Source: Neisseria polysaccharea ATCC 43768 (GTDB lineage: Bacteria; Pseudomonadota; Gammaproteobacteria; Burkholderiales; Neisseriaceae). Taken from it: a stretch of 64,000 nt of DNA. Under the pieces are notes generated by a model. It was not told the DNA's origin and searched no databases. It was given only the letters and a program-made list of their open reading frames with translations. Shown one piece after another: positions 25,946-36,351 of this stretch. Each line of letters starts with the position of its first letter. The stretch's first letter is position 1. Position numbers and translations under genes: made by a program. The stretch is from assembly GCA_000176735.1 (NCBI GenBank), contig ADBE01000112.1, positions 62,001 to 126,000 of the forward strand, in the 5' to 3' direction.

Positions 25946-26832
25946 TGCAGAAATCCAAATTATCTTGGTTCTTGAAACTGATGTTGGCACTGTCACTGGC
26001 GTTTCTGTATATCCCGCTAGTCGTTTTGGTTGTCTATTCGTTTAACGAATCCAAGCTCGTTACCGTTTGGGGCGGCTTTTCGACCAAGTGGTACGGCGCA
26101 TTGCTGGAAAACGACACCATCTTGGAAGCTGCTTGGTTATCGCTGCGTATTGCCGTTGTGTCTTCGCTTGCCGCCGTCGTTTTGGGTACGCTGGCGGGCT
26201 ATGCGATGGCGCGTATCAAACGTTTCCGCGGCAGTACCTTGTTTGCCGGTATGATTTCCGCGCCTATGGTGATGCCCGACGTGATTACCGGTCTGTCTAT
26301 GCTGCTGCTGATTATTCAGGTGCAGATGTTCCTGCAAGGTAGCGAATTGCTGCAATCGCTTTATTTTGATCGAGGCTTTTTCACTATTTTCTTAGGACAT
26401 ACCACGCTTTGCATGGCATACATTACCGTTGTCATCCGTTCGCGTCTGGTTGAGCTTGACCAATCGCTCGAAGAAGCTGCAATGGATTTGGGTGCGCGTC
26501 CGCTGAAAATCTTTTTTGTCATCACTTTGCCTTTGATTGCCCCTGCCATCGCTTCAGGCTTTCTGCTCGGCATTACCCTGTCTTTGGATGATTTGGTGAT
26601 TACCTCCTTCCTGTCCGGCCCCGGTTCTTCTACATTGCCGCAGGTGATTTTCTCCAAAATTAAGCTGGGTCTTGATCCTCAGATGAATGTCTTGGCAACC
26701 ATCCTGATCGGCATCATCGGAACATTGGTCATCATCGTTAATTATTGGATGATGAGGCAGGCAACCAAGCGCGACCGCGAGGCGGCAGAAGCCTACCGCC
26801 AGGAAAAACTGGCTGCCGAGAAAGCGCATTGA
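25945..26832 (+). CDS. potC: Spermidine/putrescine ABC transporter permease
   Basis: A 295-residue second permease with six helices and the EAA loop SLEEAAMDLGARPLKIFFVITLPL. It overlaps potB by one base and pairs with it in the membrane. Confidence 0.94.
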   Translation: MQKSKLSWFLKLMLALSLAFLYIPLVVLVVYSFNESKLVTVWGGFSTKWYGALLENDTILEAAWLSLRIAVVSSLAAVVLGTLAGYAMARIKRFRGSTLFAGMISAPMVMPDVITGLSMLLLIIQVQMFLQGSELLQSLYFDRGFFTIFLGHTTLCMAYITVVIRSRLVELDQSLEEAAMDLGARPLKIFFVITLPLIAPAIASGFLLGITLSLDDLVITSFLSGPGSSTLPQVIFSKIKLGLDPQMNVLATILIGIIGTLVIIVNYWMMRQATKRDREAAEAYRQEKLAAEKAH

Positions 26833-26891
26833 CCGACAGGGCAGGCTGACCGCATTATCAGGTCAGCCTGTTTTCTTGAAGTAATTTCCCG

Positions 26892-26933
26892 TTCAGACGG
26901 CATGGTACGGCAAACCATATCATGCCGTCTGAA
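26892..26933 (+). terminator. Paired DUS after potC
   Basis: TTCAGACGGCAT and ATGCCGTCTGAA face each other across 18 bases, in the reverse order from most pairs here. A separate short inverted repeat (gtcagcctg) at about 26840-26872 also follows potC. Confidence 0.6.
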
Positions 26934-26957
26934 AATATACCTGATAAAGTAAACATA

Positions 26958-28253
26958 ATGATTCGTCCTGATTTTCAAGAATATCTACCTTCTTATTATT
27001 TTAGTTCGGTTAATCCTCATACTGTTTATCCGAAACTTCAATGCCGTCTGAAAACCGAAACCTGCATTATCGGCGGCGGTTTGAGCGGTTTGTGTACCGC
27101 ATTGCCGCTGGCGGAACACGGACATGAAGCCGTCGTTTTGGAAGCCGCGCGTATCGGTTTCGGCGCATCCGGCAGGAGCGGCGGGCAGGTCATCAGCGAC
27201 TACGCCTGCGGTATGGAGGAAATTGAAAAACAGGTCGGCTTGGAGCAGGCGCAATGGTTTTGGCAACAGTCTTTGCAGGCGGTCGAACTGGTGGACGAAC
27301 GCGTCCGCAAACATGCCATCGATTGCGATTGGCAGCGCGGTTATGCCACGGTTGCCGTTCGTCCGCAGCATTGGGAAGAGTTGCAGCAGTGGCATGAACA
27401 CGCCCAACGGTATTACGGTGCGAGTCATTATCAACTTTGGGATAAAGCCGAGTTGAAACAGCAGCTTGACAGCGATATGTACCAAGGGGCGCAATTCGAC
27501 CCCCTGTCCGGACACCTTCATCCGCTCAATTACACGTTGGGTGTTGCCGGTGCCGCTGCCGAAGCCGGGGCGCAGATTTTTGAGCATTCTCCTATGATAC
27601 GCATTGAACCTTATCAAAACGGTTGGTTGGTTTACACTCCGGAAGGCAGTGTCGAATGCAAAAATGTGGTCTATGCCGTTAATACCTATGCAGGTTTGAA
27701 CCCGATATTCCGGCCTTTGGAACGCAAGGCGATTGCCGTCAGCACCTTTATTATTGCCACCGAACCCTTGGGCGCGCGCGCAAAAGAGCTTATCCGCAAC
27801 AATATGGCAGTATGCGACAACCGCCATATTTTGGACTATTACCGCCTCAGCGCGGACGGCAGGCTGCTTTTCGGCGGTAAGGATAACGAGTTTATCGACG
27901 ATCCCGCGCGTATGACCGAGCTTGTCCGCCAAGATATGCTTAAAGTTTTTCCGCAGCTTGGCGATGTCGGAATCGAATATTCATGGGGCGGGGAGTGCGA
28001 TATTACCGCCAACCTTGTCCCGCATTTCGGACGTTTGGCCGCGAATGTTTTTTATGCGCAAGGTTATTCCGGCCATGGTATGGCAATAACGGGTATTGCA
28101 GGTTTGGCGGTTGCAGAAGCAATTTTAGGGGACGAATGCCGTCTGAAGCCGTTTGAGCAGTTGCGCCAGCCGAATATCATCCTCCAACCGTTTTTGAGAA
28201 AGCTCGGTTCTTTCCTCGGCTCGAAATATTATCAGTGGAAAGACAGCCGTTGA
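26958..28253 (+). CDS. FAD-dependent amine oxidase, PuuB/DAO family
   Basis: A 431-residue flavoprotein. The FAD-binding motif is ETCIIGGGLSGLCTALPLAEHG, then the family stretch GFGASGRSGGQ and a C-terminal YAQGYSGHGM. This architecture fits gamma-glutamylputrescine oxidase and related DAO-type oxidases. Its place after potABC suggests that imported polyamines are substrates. The ATG at 26958 is chosen because the frame upstream is DUS sequence; the ribosome-binding site is weak. A DUS is read in frame near the N-terminus as CRLK. Confidence 0.75.
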   Translation: MIRPDFQEYLPSYYFSSVNPHTVYPKLQCRLKTETCIIGGGLSGLCTALPLAEHGHEAVVLEAARIGFGASGRSGGQVISDYACGMEEIEKQVGLEQAQWFWQQSLQAVELVDERVRKHAIDCDWQRGYATVAVRPQHWEELQQWHEHAQRYYGASHYQLWDKAELKQQLDSDMYQGAQFDPLSGHLHPLNYTLGVAGAAAEAGAQIFEHSPMIRIEPYQNGWLVYTPEGSVECKNVVYAVNTYAGLNPIFRPLERKAIAVSTFIIATEPLGARAKELIRNNMAVCDNRHILDYYRLSADGRLLFGGKDNEFIDDPARMTELVRQDMLKVFPQLGDVGIEYSWGGECDITANLVPHFGRLAANVFYAQGYSGHGMAITGIAGLAVAEAILGDECRLKPFEQLRQPNIILQPFLRKLGSFLGSKYYQWKDSR

Positions 28254-28280
28254 GTATTAGGGAACGGCAAATGCATAAAA

Positions 28281-28319
28281 ATGCCGTCTGAAGCCTGCTT
28301 TCCAAGTTTCAGACGGCAT
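28281..28319. terminator. Bidirectional paired-DUS terminator
   Basis: Inverted AT-DUS followed by T6 on plus. It serves the oxidase from the left and rho from the right. Confidence 0.85.
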
Positions 28320-28342
28320 TTTTTGAATGCCGTACGGTGTGT

Positions 28343-29602
28343 TTATTTTCCGCGCATCAGTTCAAAGAAATCATCATTGTTTTTAGAGGCTTTGATTTTT
28401 CCGATTAAAAATTCGGCTGCCTCGATTTCGTCCATCGGGTGCAGGAATTTGCGTAAGAGCCACATACGTTGTAACTGGTCGTTCGGCACAAGCAGCTCTT
28501 CGCGGCGCGTGCCGGATTTGTTGATGTTGATGGCGGGGAAGAGACGTTTTTCCGCCATACGGCGGTCAAGGTGCAATTCCATATTGCCGGTGCCTTTGAA
28601 TTCTTCGTAAATCACATCGTCCATACGGCTGCCGGTTTCAACCAATGCTGTGGCGATGATGGTCAGCGAACCGCCTTCTTCCACGTTGCGCGCCGCACCG
28701 AAGAAACGTTTGGGGCGGTGCAGCGCGTTGGCATCGACACCGCCGGTCAGGATTTTGCCCGAGGTGGGGACGACGGTATTGTAGGCGCGGGCAAGGCGGG
28801 TAATCGAATCCAGTAGGATGACCACGTCTTTTTTGTGTTCCACCATACGCTTGGCTTTTTCAAGCACCATTTCGGCAACTTGGACGTGGCGTTGAGCCGG
28901 CTCGTCAAAGGTGGAGGAAACTACTTCGCCACGGACGGAGCGGCTCATTTCGGTAACTTCTTCGGGACGCTCGTCAATCAAGAGGACGATGAGCTCGACT
29001 TCAGGATAGTTTGCGGTAATGGCATGGGCAATATTTTGCAGCATCACGGTTTTACCGCTTTTGGGCGGGGCAACCAAGAGAGCGCGCTGACCTTTACCGA
29101 TGGGCGAAATCAGGTCGATGGCGCGTCCGGTAAGGTTTTCTTCGGACTTTAAGTCGCGTTCCAGCTTCAACTGTTCGGTCGGAAACAGCGGGGTCAGGTT
29201 TTCAAACAGGATTTTATGGCGGCATACTTCCGGGTGGTCGCCGTTGATGGTATCAAGCCTGACTAGGGCAAAATAGCGTTCGTTGTCTTTGGGGACGCGG
29301 ACGCTTCCTTCGATGGTGTCGCCCGTATGCAGGTTGAAGCGGCGGATTTGGGTGGGCGAGACATAGATGTCGTCGGGTCCGGCAAGATAGGAGGTGTCCG
29401 CGCTGCGGAGGAAGCCGAAACCGTCGGGCAGGATTTCAAGCGTGCCGGAGCAGGTGAAACCCTCGCCTTTTTTCATCATCTGGCGGACGATGGCAAATAC
29501 GAGGTCTTGTTTGCGGAATCGGTTGGCGTTTTCGATGCCGTGTTCTTCCGCCAATTCTAAGAGTTTGGAAATGTGCAGGGTTTGTAATTCGGAGACGTGC
29601 AT
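28343..29602 (-). CDS. rho: Transcription termination factor Rho
   Basis: A 419-residue hexameric RNA helicase. The RNA-binding domain has [22 protein letters not shown], Walker A is APPKSGKT, and the Q/R-loops are in [22 protein letters not shown] and the ESGGS-like EEGGSLTII. It is full length. The gene is convergent with the oxidase. Confidence 0.98.
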   Translation of the reverse strand: MHVSELQTLHISKLLELAEEHGIENANRFRKQDLVFAIVRQMMKKGEGFTCSGTLEILPDGFGFLRSADTSYLAGPDDIYVSPTQIRRFNLHTGDTIEGSVRVPKDNERYFALVRLDTINGDHPEVCRHKILFENLTPLFPTEQLKLERDLKSEENLTGRAIDLISPIGKGQRALLVAPPKSGKTVMLQNIAHAITANYPEVELIVLLIDERPEEVTEMSRSVRGEVVSSTFDEPAQRHVQVAEMVLEKAKRMVEHKKDVVILLDSITRLARAYNTVVPTSGKILTGGVDANALHRPKRFFGAARNVEEGGSLTIIATALVETGSRMDDVIYEEFKGTGNMELHLDRRMAEKRLFPAININKSGTRREELLVPNDQLQRMWLLRKFLHPMDEIEAAEFLIGKIKASKNNDDFFELMRGK

Positions 29603-29774
29603 AATAATGATGTATTTTGAAGAGGAAAAAGACAGGCAGATGCCGTCTGAAAGAAGAAGCTGACCGTTGCCGGTTGCTCGGAGAAGGGGGAATTGTAGGC
29701 AGTCGGCGCGTGGGTGTCAAATATTATCGCGGACGGGGCATCGGCAGGAAATGCCGTCTGAACGGAGCTGCTTG

Positions 29775-29812
29775 GAAAAAAATACCCCCGCGCTTTTCAG
29801 GCTCGGGGGTAT
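29775..29812 (-). terminator. Intrinsic terminator of ppsA
   Basis: A 9-bp GC-rich stem (ATACCCCCG / CGGGGGTAT) followed on the minus strand by T6-7, a classic Rho-independent terminator without DUS. Confidence 0.9.
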
Positions 29813-29821
29813 GGGCATTGA

Positions 29822-32206
29822 TTATTTGTTCAATTCATTCGCCAAATACAGCCAAGTTTCGATGACGGTATCCGGGTTCAGGGAAATGCTTTCGATACCT
29901 TCCTCAACCAGCCATTTGGCAAAGTCCGGATGGTCGGACGGACCTTGACCGCAGATGCCGACATATTTGTTCTGCTTGCGGCAGGCGGAGATGGCAAGGT
30001 GCAGCATCACTTTGACGGCAGGGTTGCGTTCGTCAAACGATTCGGACACCAAGCCGCTGTCGCGGTCGAGACCGAGGGTCAGTTGGGTCATGTCGTTCGA
30101 GCCGATGGAGAAGCCGTCGAAGTATTGCAGGAATTGTTCCGCCAATACCGCGTTGCTCGGCAGCTCGCACATCATGATCAGGCGCAGACCGTTTTTGCCG
30201 CGTTCCAAACCGTTTTCTTTCAGGGCTTTGACAACGGCTTCGGCTTCGCCCAAGGTGCGGACGAACGGAATCATGATTTCAACGTTGGTCAAGCCCATTT
30301 CATCGCGGACGCGTTTTAATGCTTTGCATTCCAAGGCGAAACAGTCTTTGAAGCTCTCGGCGACATAACGCGCCGCACCACGGAAGCCCAACATCGGGTT
30401 TTCTTCATGCGGTTCGTAGATGCTGCCGCCGACCAGGTTGGCGTATTCGTTGGATTTGAAGTCGGACATACGGACGATGGTTTTACGCGGATAAACCGAT
30501 GCGGCCAATGTCGCCACGCCTTCTGCGATTTTATCGACGTAGAAGTCGACAGGGGATGCATAGCCGGCGATGCGGCGGGTAATTTCCGCTTTCAATTCGT
30601 CATCTTGTTTGTCAAATTCCAACAAGGCTTTCGGGTGGATGCCGATTTGGCGGTTGATGATAAATTCCATACGCGCCAAGCCGATGCCTTCGCTGGGCAG
30701 GTTGGCGAAGCTGAATGCGAGTTCGGGATTGCCGACGTTCATCATGACTTTAACCGGTGCTTTGGGCATATTGTCTAAGGCAACATCGGTAATCTGTACG
30801 TCCAGCAGGCCGGAGTAGATGAAGCCGGTATCGCCTTCGGCACAGGATACGGTAACTTCTTGACCGTTTTTCAGCAATTCGGTTGCATTGCCGCAGCCGA
30901 CAACGGCAGGAATGCCCAGTTCGCGCGCGATAATCGCCGCGTGGCAGGTGCGGCCGCCGCGGTTGGTAACGATGGCGGAAGCACGTTTCATCACGGGTTC
31001 CCAATCCGGATCGGTCATGTCGGTAACCAGTACGTCGCCGGCTTCGACGGAATCCATCTCGGAAGCATCTTTAATCAGACGTACTTTACCCTGTCCAACT
31101 TTTTGACCGATGGCACGACCTTCGCATAATACGGTTTTATCGCCGTTGATGGCGAAGCGGCGCAGGTTGCGGCTGCCTTCTTCTTGGGATTTTACGGTTT
31201 CGGGACGGGCTTGCAGGATGTAGAGTTTGCCGTCCAAGCCGTCGCGACCCCATTCGATATCCATCGGGCGGCCGTAGTGTTTTTCGATGGTCAGTGCGTA
31301 ATGCGCCAACTCGGTAATTTCTTCGTCGGTAATGGAGAAGCGGTTGCGGTCTTCCTCGGGGACATCGACGTTGGTTACGGATTTACCGGCTTCTGCTTTG
31401 TCGGTAAAAATCATTTTGATGTGTTTCGAACCCATGGTCTTGCGCAGGATGGCAGGTTTGCCCGCTTTCAGTGTGGGTTTGAACACATAAAATTCGTCCG
31501 GGTTGACCGCGCCTTGTACGACGTTTTCGCCCAGACCGTAAGAGGAGGTAACAAAGACGACTTGATCGTAGCCGGATTCGGTGTCGAGGGTGAACATCAC
31601 ACCTGATGCGCCACTGTCGGAACGCACCATGCGTTGAACGCCGGCGGAAAGGGCGACGATGTCGTGTTCGAAGCCTTTGTGGACGCGGTAGGAAATGGCG
31701 CGGTCGTTGTACAGGGAGGCGAATACATGGCGCATCGCTTCTTTAACGTTTTCCAAGCCGTTGATGTTTAAGAAGGTTTCCTGTTGGCCGGCAAATGAAG
31801 CGTCCGGCAGGTCTTCGGCGGTTGCGGAAGAGCGTACGGCAACGGAAATGTCCGCGCCGCTGGCATCGGCAACCATTTTGTTCCATGCCGCTTCGATTTC
31901 GGCATCGAGCTGTTCGGGGAAAGGCGTGTCCAAAATCCATTGGCGGATTTCTTTGCCGACGCGTGCCAGTTCGGCAACGTCTTCGACATCCAATTTTGCC
32001 AGTGCGGCGGAAATGCGTTCGCTCAGACCGTTGTGTGCGAGGAATGCGCGGTAGGCATCGGCTGTGGTGGCAAAGCCGCCGGGGACGCGAACGCCTTTTT
32101 CGGTCAGCTGACTGATCATTTCGCCCAGCGAGGCGTTTTTACCGCCCACGCGTTCAACATCTGTCATACGCAGGTTTTCAAACCAGATTACGTAGTTGTC
32201 GGCCAT
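29822..32206 (-). CDS. ppsA: Phosphoenolpyruvate synthase
   Basis: A 794-residue enzyme making PEP from pyruvate and ATP. The N-terminal ATP-grasp part has [11 protein letters not shown] and [20 protein letters not shown]. The phosphohistidine domain has [21 protein letters not shown], with the Thr that PSRP modifies next to the catalytic His. The C-terminal TIM barrel ends [19 protein letters not shown]. The ATG at 32206 begins the family sequence; a TTG lies 4 codons upstream. It is divergent from its regulator ppsR. Confidence 0.96.
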   Translation of the reverse strand: MADNYVIWFENLRMTDVERVGGKNASLGEMISQLTEKGVRVPGGFATTADAYRAFLAHNGLSERISAALAKLDVEDVAELARVGKEIRQWILDTPFPEQLDAEIEAAWNKMVADASGADISVAVRSSATAEDLPDASFAGQQETFLNINGLENVKEAMRHVFASLYNDRAISYRVHKGFEHDIVALSAGVQRMVRSDSGASGVMFTLDTESGYDQVVFVTSSYGLGENVVQGAVNPDEFYVFKPTLKAGKPAILRKTMGSKHIKMIFTDKAEAGKSVTNVDVPEEDRNRFSITDEEITELAHYALTIEKHYGRPMDIEWGRDGLDGKLYILQARPETVKSQEEGSRNLRRFAINGDKTVLCEGRAIGQKVGQGKVRLIKDASEMDSVEAGDVLVTDMTDPDWEPVMKRASAIVTNRGGRTCHAAIIARELGIPAVVGCGNATELLKNGQEVTVSCAEGDTGFIYSGLLDVQITDVALDNMPKAPVKVMMNVGNPELAFSFANLPSEGIGLARMEFIINRQIGIHPKALLEFDKQDDELKAEITRRIAGYASPVDFYVDKIAEGVATLAASVYPRKTIVRMSDFKSNEYANLVGGSIYEPHEENPMLGFRGAARYVAESFKDCFALECKALKRVRDEMGLTNVEIMIPFVRTLGEAEAVVKALKENGLERGKNGLRLIMMCELPSNAVLAEQFLQYFDGFSIGSNDMTQLTLGLDRDSGLVSESFDERNPAVKVMLHLAISACRKQNKYVGICGQGPSDHPDFAKWLVEEGIESISLNPDTVIETWLYLANELNK

Positions 32207-32617
32207 TTGTGTGTCCAATCCAAAATATGTTAAAAAAGAAACAAATCCGCGTGCTTATTTTAAGCGATTCGTTCCGCCGCTGTCATGTGTTTTATCCGTT
32301 TTAAAATCATGATGCCGTCTGAAAAATTGCGGTTTCGGCGTGTGTAGCGGTTTGAAACTTGCAGCCGGTATGTTTCTTTTTTTGGGTATTTTCTTTGTAA
32401 AACAGATGGTTTGAATAGGTTAATGTTTTTTCTGTTTGATTTTTTGTTTATTTTTTTAAAATTTTATGCCAAAAAACACTTTATCTAAATAATTTTATTT
32501 CAAAATAATATTGTGTCTGTTTGGGTGTAATCCGAGGTAGGTGTGCTGCGGGTGCTTTCCTTGTGTCTGCTGCTGCTGTTATGATGGGATTTTAAACCTG
32601 TGTTTTAAGGATGGAAG
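32207..32617. other. AT-rich divergent intergenic region between ppsA and ppsR
   Basis: 411 bp with no convincing gene. One DUS lies at about 32311-32322. The stretch 32371-32520 is unusually rich in T and A runs for this genome and should hold the promoters of both divergent genes, but no single promoter stands out. Confidence 0.6.
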
Positions 32618-33439
32618 ATGAGCAGTCCGCGCCATGTGTTTTACATTTCCGACCGTACCGGTCTGACTGCCGAGAATATCGGCGAGGCTTTGCTGAACCA
32701 GTTTGGCAATCTGTCGTTTAAACGCCATACGCATCCGTTTGTCGATACGCCGGAAAAGGCGCGCGCGGTGGTGGAGAAGGTCAATCGGAGCCGGCAGGAA
32801 AACGGTCAGCGTCCGATTGCGTTTGTCAGCGTGGTCAATGACGAAATCCGTGAAGTCATCAAACAGGCAGACGCTTTCCACATCAATTTTTTTGAAACCT
32901 TCCTCGGGCTTTTGGAAAAGGAACTCAACACCGAGGCGGTTGCCGCCGAACAGGGACACCACAGTATCGGTAATACGAAGCGTTACGATGCGCGTATGGA
33001 GGCGGTCAATTTTTCTTTGAACCACGACGACGGGGTCAGCGATAAGAACCTTCAGGAAGCGGATGTGATTCTGATGGGCGTGTCCCGTTCGGGTAAAACG
33101 CCGACCTGCCTTTACCTCGCCCTGCAATACGGCATCCGTGCGGCAAACTATCCGCTGATTCCCGACGATTTGGAATCGGCCGATCTGCCGCGTATGGTCA
33201 AGCCGTATAAAGACAAGCTGTTCGGGTTGACTATCCAGCCGGAACGTTTGCAGACCATCCGTCAGGAACGCCGCCCGAATTCGACTTATGCGCGCATCGA
33301 CACCTGCCGCAGCGAGGTGGCGGACGCGCAGAGTATGTTCAGACGGCATGGCATTCCGTTTGCGAATACGACGGATAAATCGGTGGAAGAGCTTGCCGTG
33401 CACATCCTTCAGGCGTGCAAGCTCAAACGCAGGTTTTGA
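32618..33439 (+). CDS. ppsR: PEP synthase regulatory protein (bifunctional kinase/phosphotransferase)
   Basis: A 273-residue DUF299 protein that switches PpsA off and on by ADP-dependent phosphorylation and Pi-dependent dephosphorylation of a threonine. It has the N-terminal YISDRTGLTAENIGEALL motif and the P-loop GVSRSGKTPTCLYLA. An AAGGA site precedes the ATG. The divergent arrangement with ppsA supports the call. Confidence 0.93.
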   Translation: MSSPRHVFYISDRTGLTAENIGEALLNQFGNLSFKRHTHPFVDTPEKARAVVEKVNRSRQENGQRPIAFVSVVNDEIREVIKQADAFHINFFETFLGLLEKELNTEAVAAEQGHHSIGNTKRYDARMEAVNFSLNHDDGVSDKNLQEADVILMGVSRSGKTPTCLYLALQYGIRAANYPLIPDDLESADLPRMVKPYKDKLFGLTIQPERLQTIRQERRPNSTYARIDTCRSEVADAQSMFRRHGIPFANTTDKSVEELAVHILQACKLKRRF

Positions 33440-33466
33440 CGGGCTTTGATTCGGTTTGAAGGTGGA

Positions 33467-33496
33467 AATGCCGTCTGAAATCAGGTTTCAGACGGC
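33467..33496. terminator. Bidirectional paired-DUS terminator between ppsR and gph
   Basis: Inverted DUS with a 6-base loop between convergent genes. Confidence 0.85.
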
Positions 33497-33524
33497 AGTT
33501 TTATGTTTGTGGGGCGGATATTTT

Positions 33525-34187
33525 TCAGGACTGTATTTTGTCCAGACATTCGAGCAGATCGAGCGGCGTTCGGATGTGGAAATCCGCCTGCCATGAGCCG
33601 GTATCGTCTTCGGGAGCGATGTAGCCCCATTCGGCGAGGACGGTTTTCATGCCGGCGTTGCGGCCTGCTTGGATGTCGCGTTCGGCATCGCCGACGTAGA
33701 GTGTGTGTTGCGGGTCGGCGTGGATTTGTCCGCACGCATACAGCATGGGTTTGATGCTGGGCTTGGGTTCGCCGAAGGTGTCGCCGCTGACGACGACGGC
33801 GGGTGGGATGATGAAGCCGAGTTTGGGGACGAGTTTGTCGGTGAAGCGCATGGGTTTGTTGGTGATGATGCCCCATTTGATGCCTCGTCTGTCGAGTTCG
33901 GCGATGAGTTCATTCACGCCGTCGAAGAGGGTGGTGTCTTGGGCGTAGCGGCGGTCGTATTCCTCCAGATATTCGGTGCGCCATCGGGCATAGTCGGGAT
34001 GGTCGGGGGTGATGCCTGCGCCGAGCTTGAGCAGTCCTGCTGCGCCGTGGCTGGCTTGGTTGCGGATTTCGTCCATGCTTTTTTCGGGCAGTCCGTGGCG
34101 GGCGAGCAGGGTGTTGAGTGCGCCGCCGAGGTCTAGGGCGGTGTCGGCGAGCGTGCCATCGAGGTCGAAGAGTACGGCGTGTATCAT
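33525..34187 (-). CDS. gph: Phosphoglycolate phosphatase
   Basis: A 220-residue HAD hydrolase: motif I LFDLDGTLADTA with nucleophile and acid Asp, motif II ITNKP, motif IV VGDAERDIQAGRNAGM. The small helical cap fits the Gph group, which removes phosphate from 2-phosphoglycolate made during DNA repair. The substrate is assigned by family only. Confidence 0.82.
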   Translation of the reverse strand: MIHAVLFDLDGTLADTALDLGGALNTLLARHGLPEKSMDEIRNQASHGAAGLLKLGAGITPDHPDYARWRTEYLEEYDRRYAQDTTLFDGVNELIAELDRRGIKWGIITNKPMRFTDKLVPKLGFIIPPAVVVSGDTFGEPKPSIKPMLYACGQIHADPQHTLYVGDAERDIQAGRNAGMKTVLAEWGYIAPEDDTGSWQADFHIRTPLDLLECLDKIQS

Positions 34188-34199
34188 GTGTGTTCCTTT

Positions 34200-35027
34200 T
34201 CAGACGGTATTTTTGTTCTGTTTCAAACCCTGCTCGAAATCTTCCAGCATATCCAATTCAAAGCGGCTGAAGCCCGCTTTTTCGCGCGCTTCGATGTTCA
34301 CATAGCCGCGGAAGATAAACATATCGTAACGGGCAATCAGGCTGCGGAACAGGGTAATCGGTTCCAAACCGCGTTCGCGGCAGAGATGTTGATACCAATG
34401 GTTGCCGATAGCGACGTGTCCTACTTCGTCGCGGTAAATGATGTCCAATACGCCGCAGGTTGCCGAATCGCCGCGCTGCTTCACCTTCGCTCGTATGCCG
34501 GGCGTAACGTCCAGCCCGCGCGCTTCCAATACGCGCGGCACTAAAGCCATACGCAACAAAGGATCGTAGGCGGTTTTGTATGCCATATCCCATAAATGAT
34601 TGTGCGCCTCGAAACTGCCGTAATCGAAGCCGAAAGCGCGCAATCTGTCGCGCATCAGGCGGAAATGGTACACCTCTTCCTTCGCCACTTTCACCCAATC
34701 GCGCACAAACTGAAACGGCAGCGTGCGGAAACGGTATGCCGCGTCCAAAGCCAGATTAATGGCGTTGAACTCGATATGCGCAATCGCGTGCAGCATCGCC
34801 GCATAACCTTCGGTTGTGTTCATTTTGCGCGGGGTCAGTTGCGACGGCGCGACCAAAACAGGCTTGTCCGGCCGTCCCGCGCGGGGGACATCTGCCGGCG
34901 GCGCGTTTGTTTCCGCCCCGTCCGCATTTTGAACGGCGGCAAACGCCTCATCCGTCAGCCGTCCTTTTTCATCTGGGTCGCCCGAAAGCAGGGCGCGTTC
35001 CAGCAAAGCATAAATATCGGGTTTCAT
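34200..35027 (-). CDS. DUF455 ferritin-like protein
   Basis: A 275-residue protein whose core has the di-iron-type motifs of DUF455: HAIAHIEFNAINLALDA, KEEVYHFRLM and DIIYRDEVGHVAIGNHWY, with repeated E and ExxH residues. Related ferritin-like proteins include the tRNA hydroxylase MiaE. The actual substrate is unknown. The start at 35027 (MKPDIYALLE) fits the family; a GTG/ATG frame opens 9 codons upstream. It ends 12 bp before gph and probably shares its transcript. Confidence 0.75.
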   Translation of the reverse strand: MKPDIYALLERALLSGDPDEKGRLTDEAFAAVQNADGAETNAPPADVPRAGRPDKPVLVAPSQLTPRKMNTTEGYAAMLHAIAHIEFNAINLALDAAYRFRTLPFQFVRDWVKVAKEEVYHFRLMRDRLRAFGFDYGSFEAHNHLWDMAYKTAYDPLLRMALVPRVLEARGLDVTPGIRAKVKQRGDSATCGVLDIIYRDEVGHVAIGNHWYQHLCRERGLEPITLFRSLIARYDMFIFRGYVNIEAREKAGFSRFELDMLEDFEQGLKQNKNTV

Positions 35028-35130
35028 TTCAAGTCCGCCGTGTTCGGAAAACAAATATTATAGCGTTTAAAAAAAACAAGATGAGGCATATAATCTCCGC
35101 GATTCGGCATTCCGCGCCCAAACCGTCAAA

Positions 35131-35285
35131 TATAGTGGATTAACAAAAACCAGTACAGCGTTGCCTCGCCTTAGCTCAAAGAGAACGATTCTCTAAGGTG
35201 CTGAAGCACCAAGTGAATCGGTTCCGTACTATTTGTACTGTCTGCGGCTTCATCGCCTTGTCCTGATTTTTGTTAATCCACTATA
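35131..35285. repeat. Full-length Correia element, 155 bp
   Basis: The ends are TATAGTGGATTAA and TTAATCCACTATA. It has the long core with the acgattctctaaggtgctga segment, which carries the IHF-site region in this size class. It lies between the divergent DUF455 gene and lolA, 170 bp before the lolA start, and could affect either promoter. Confidence 0.97.
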
Positions 35286-35455
35286 ACGCGGCACACATTA
35301 AAGAGCAGCGTGGCGCGCCTGCCTTTTCCGAGCGGTCAAAAAATCAGCCCTCGGAAAACGCGGTTTGCAAAATGCAAACCGCCCGTAACGCCGCCCGTAT
35401 GATTGTTTTGCCGCGCCGATACTTTACGCCACACCCATCCCGACAAGGAAAAATA

Positions 35456-36079
35456 ATGATGAAACCGCACAACCTGTTCCAATTCCTCGCCGTTTGCTCC
35501 CTGACCGTCTCCGTCGCTTCCGCACAGGCGGGCGCGGTGGACGCGCTCAAGCAATTCAACAACGATGCCGACGGTATCAGCGGCAGCTTCACCCAAACCG
35601 TCCAAAGCAAAAAGAAAACCCAAACCGCGCACGGCACGTTCAAAATCCTGCGCCCGGGCCTCTTCAAATGGGAATACACTTCGCCCTACAAACAGACTAT
35701 TGTCGGCGACGGTCAAACCGTTTGGCTCTACGATGTTGATTTGGCACAAGTGACCAAGTCGTCCCAAGACCAGGCCATAGGCGGCAGCCCCGCCGCCATC
35801 CTGTCAAACAAAACCGCCCTCGAAAGCAGCTACACGCTGAAAGAGGACGGTTCGTCCAACGGCATCGATTATGTGCTGGCAACGCCCAAACGCAACAACG
35901 CCGGCTACCAATACATCCGCATCGGCTTCAAAGGCGGCAACCTCGCCGCCATGCAGTTGAAAGACAGCTTTGGCAACCAAACCTCCATCAGTTTCGGCGG
36001 TTTGAATACCAATCCCCAACTCTCGCGCGGCGTGTTCAAGTTTACCCCGCCCAAAGGCGTGGACGTGTTGAGCAACTGA
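35456..36079 (+). CDS. lolA: Outer-membrane lipoprotein carrier protein LolA
   Basis: A 207-residue periplasmic chaperone that carries lipoproteins from LolCDE to LolB. The signal peptide runs to about residue 25 (SVASAQA) with no lipobox. The half-barrel motifs SGSFTQTV, GTFKILRPGLFKWEY and YKQTIVGDGQTVWLYD are present. The ATG at 35456 follows AAGGAA; the next ATG codon is in frame and equally possible. Confidence 0.93.
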   Translation: MMKPHNLFQFLAVCSLTVSVASAQAGAVDALKQFNNDADGISGSFTQTVQSKKKTQTAHGTFKILRPGLFKWEYTSPYKQTIVGDGQTVWLYDVDLAQVTKSSQDQAIGGSPAAILSNKTALESSYTLKEDGSSNGIDYVLATPKRNNAGYQYIRIGFKGGNLAAMQLKDSFGNQTSISFGGLNTNPQLSRGVFKFTPPKGVDVLSN

Positions 36080-36093
36080 TGCCGTCCGCCCCG

Positions 36094-36130
36094 ATGCCGT
36101 CTGAAAGCCGCCGAGGCTTCAGACGGCATT
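36094..36130 (+). terminator. Paired-DUS terminator after lolA
   Basis: Inverted AT-DUS followed by TTTTTA. Confidence 0.85.
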
Positions 36131-36351
36131 TTTACGCAGGCGGAACAATGTCCCGCATTACCGCCCGATCGGGCAACGGAACGGCAAACCGGTGAAAATT
36201 AACGGTTGCGCCCCGGCTGTTTTTGCCGTTTAATGCAAACCTTGCTGCACCAAGGGCCAAGAAAGCCGACCGGCCGCCCCCACAGCTTCCGATGCAGGCG
36301 GTCCTGCCGTCCCTGCAATGTTTTTTATTTTTGAACGAAAGGTCGAAAACC

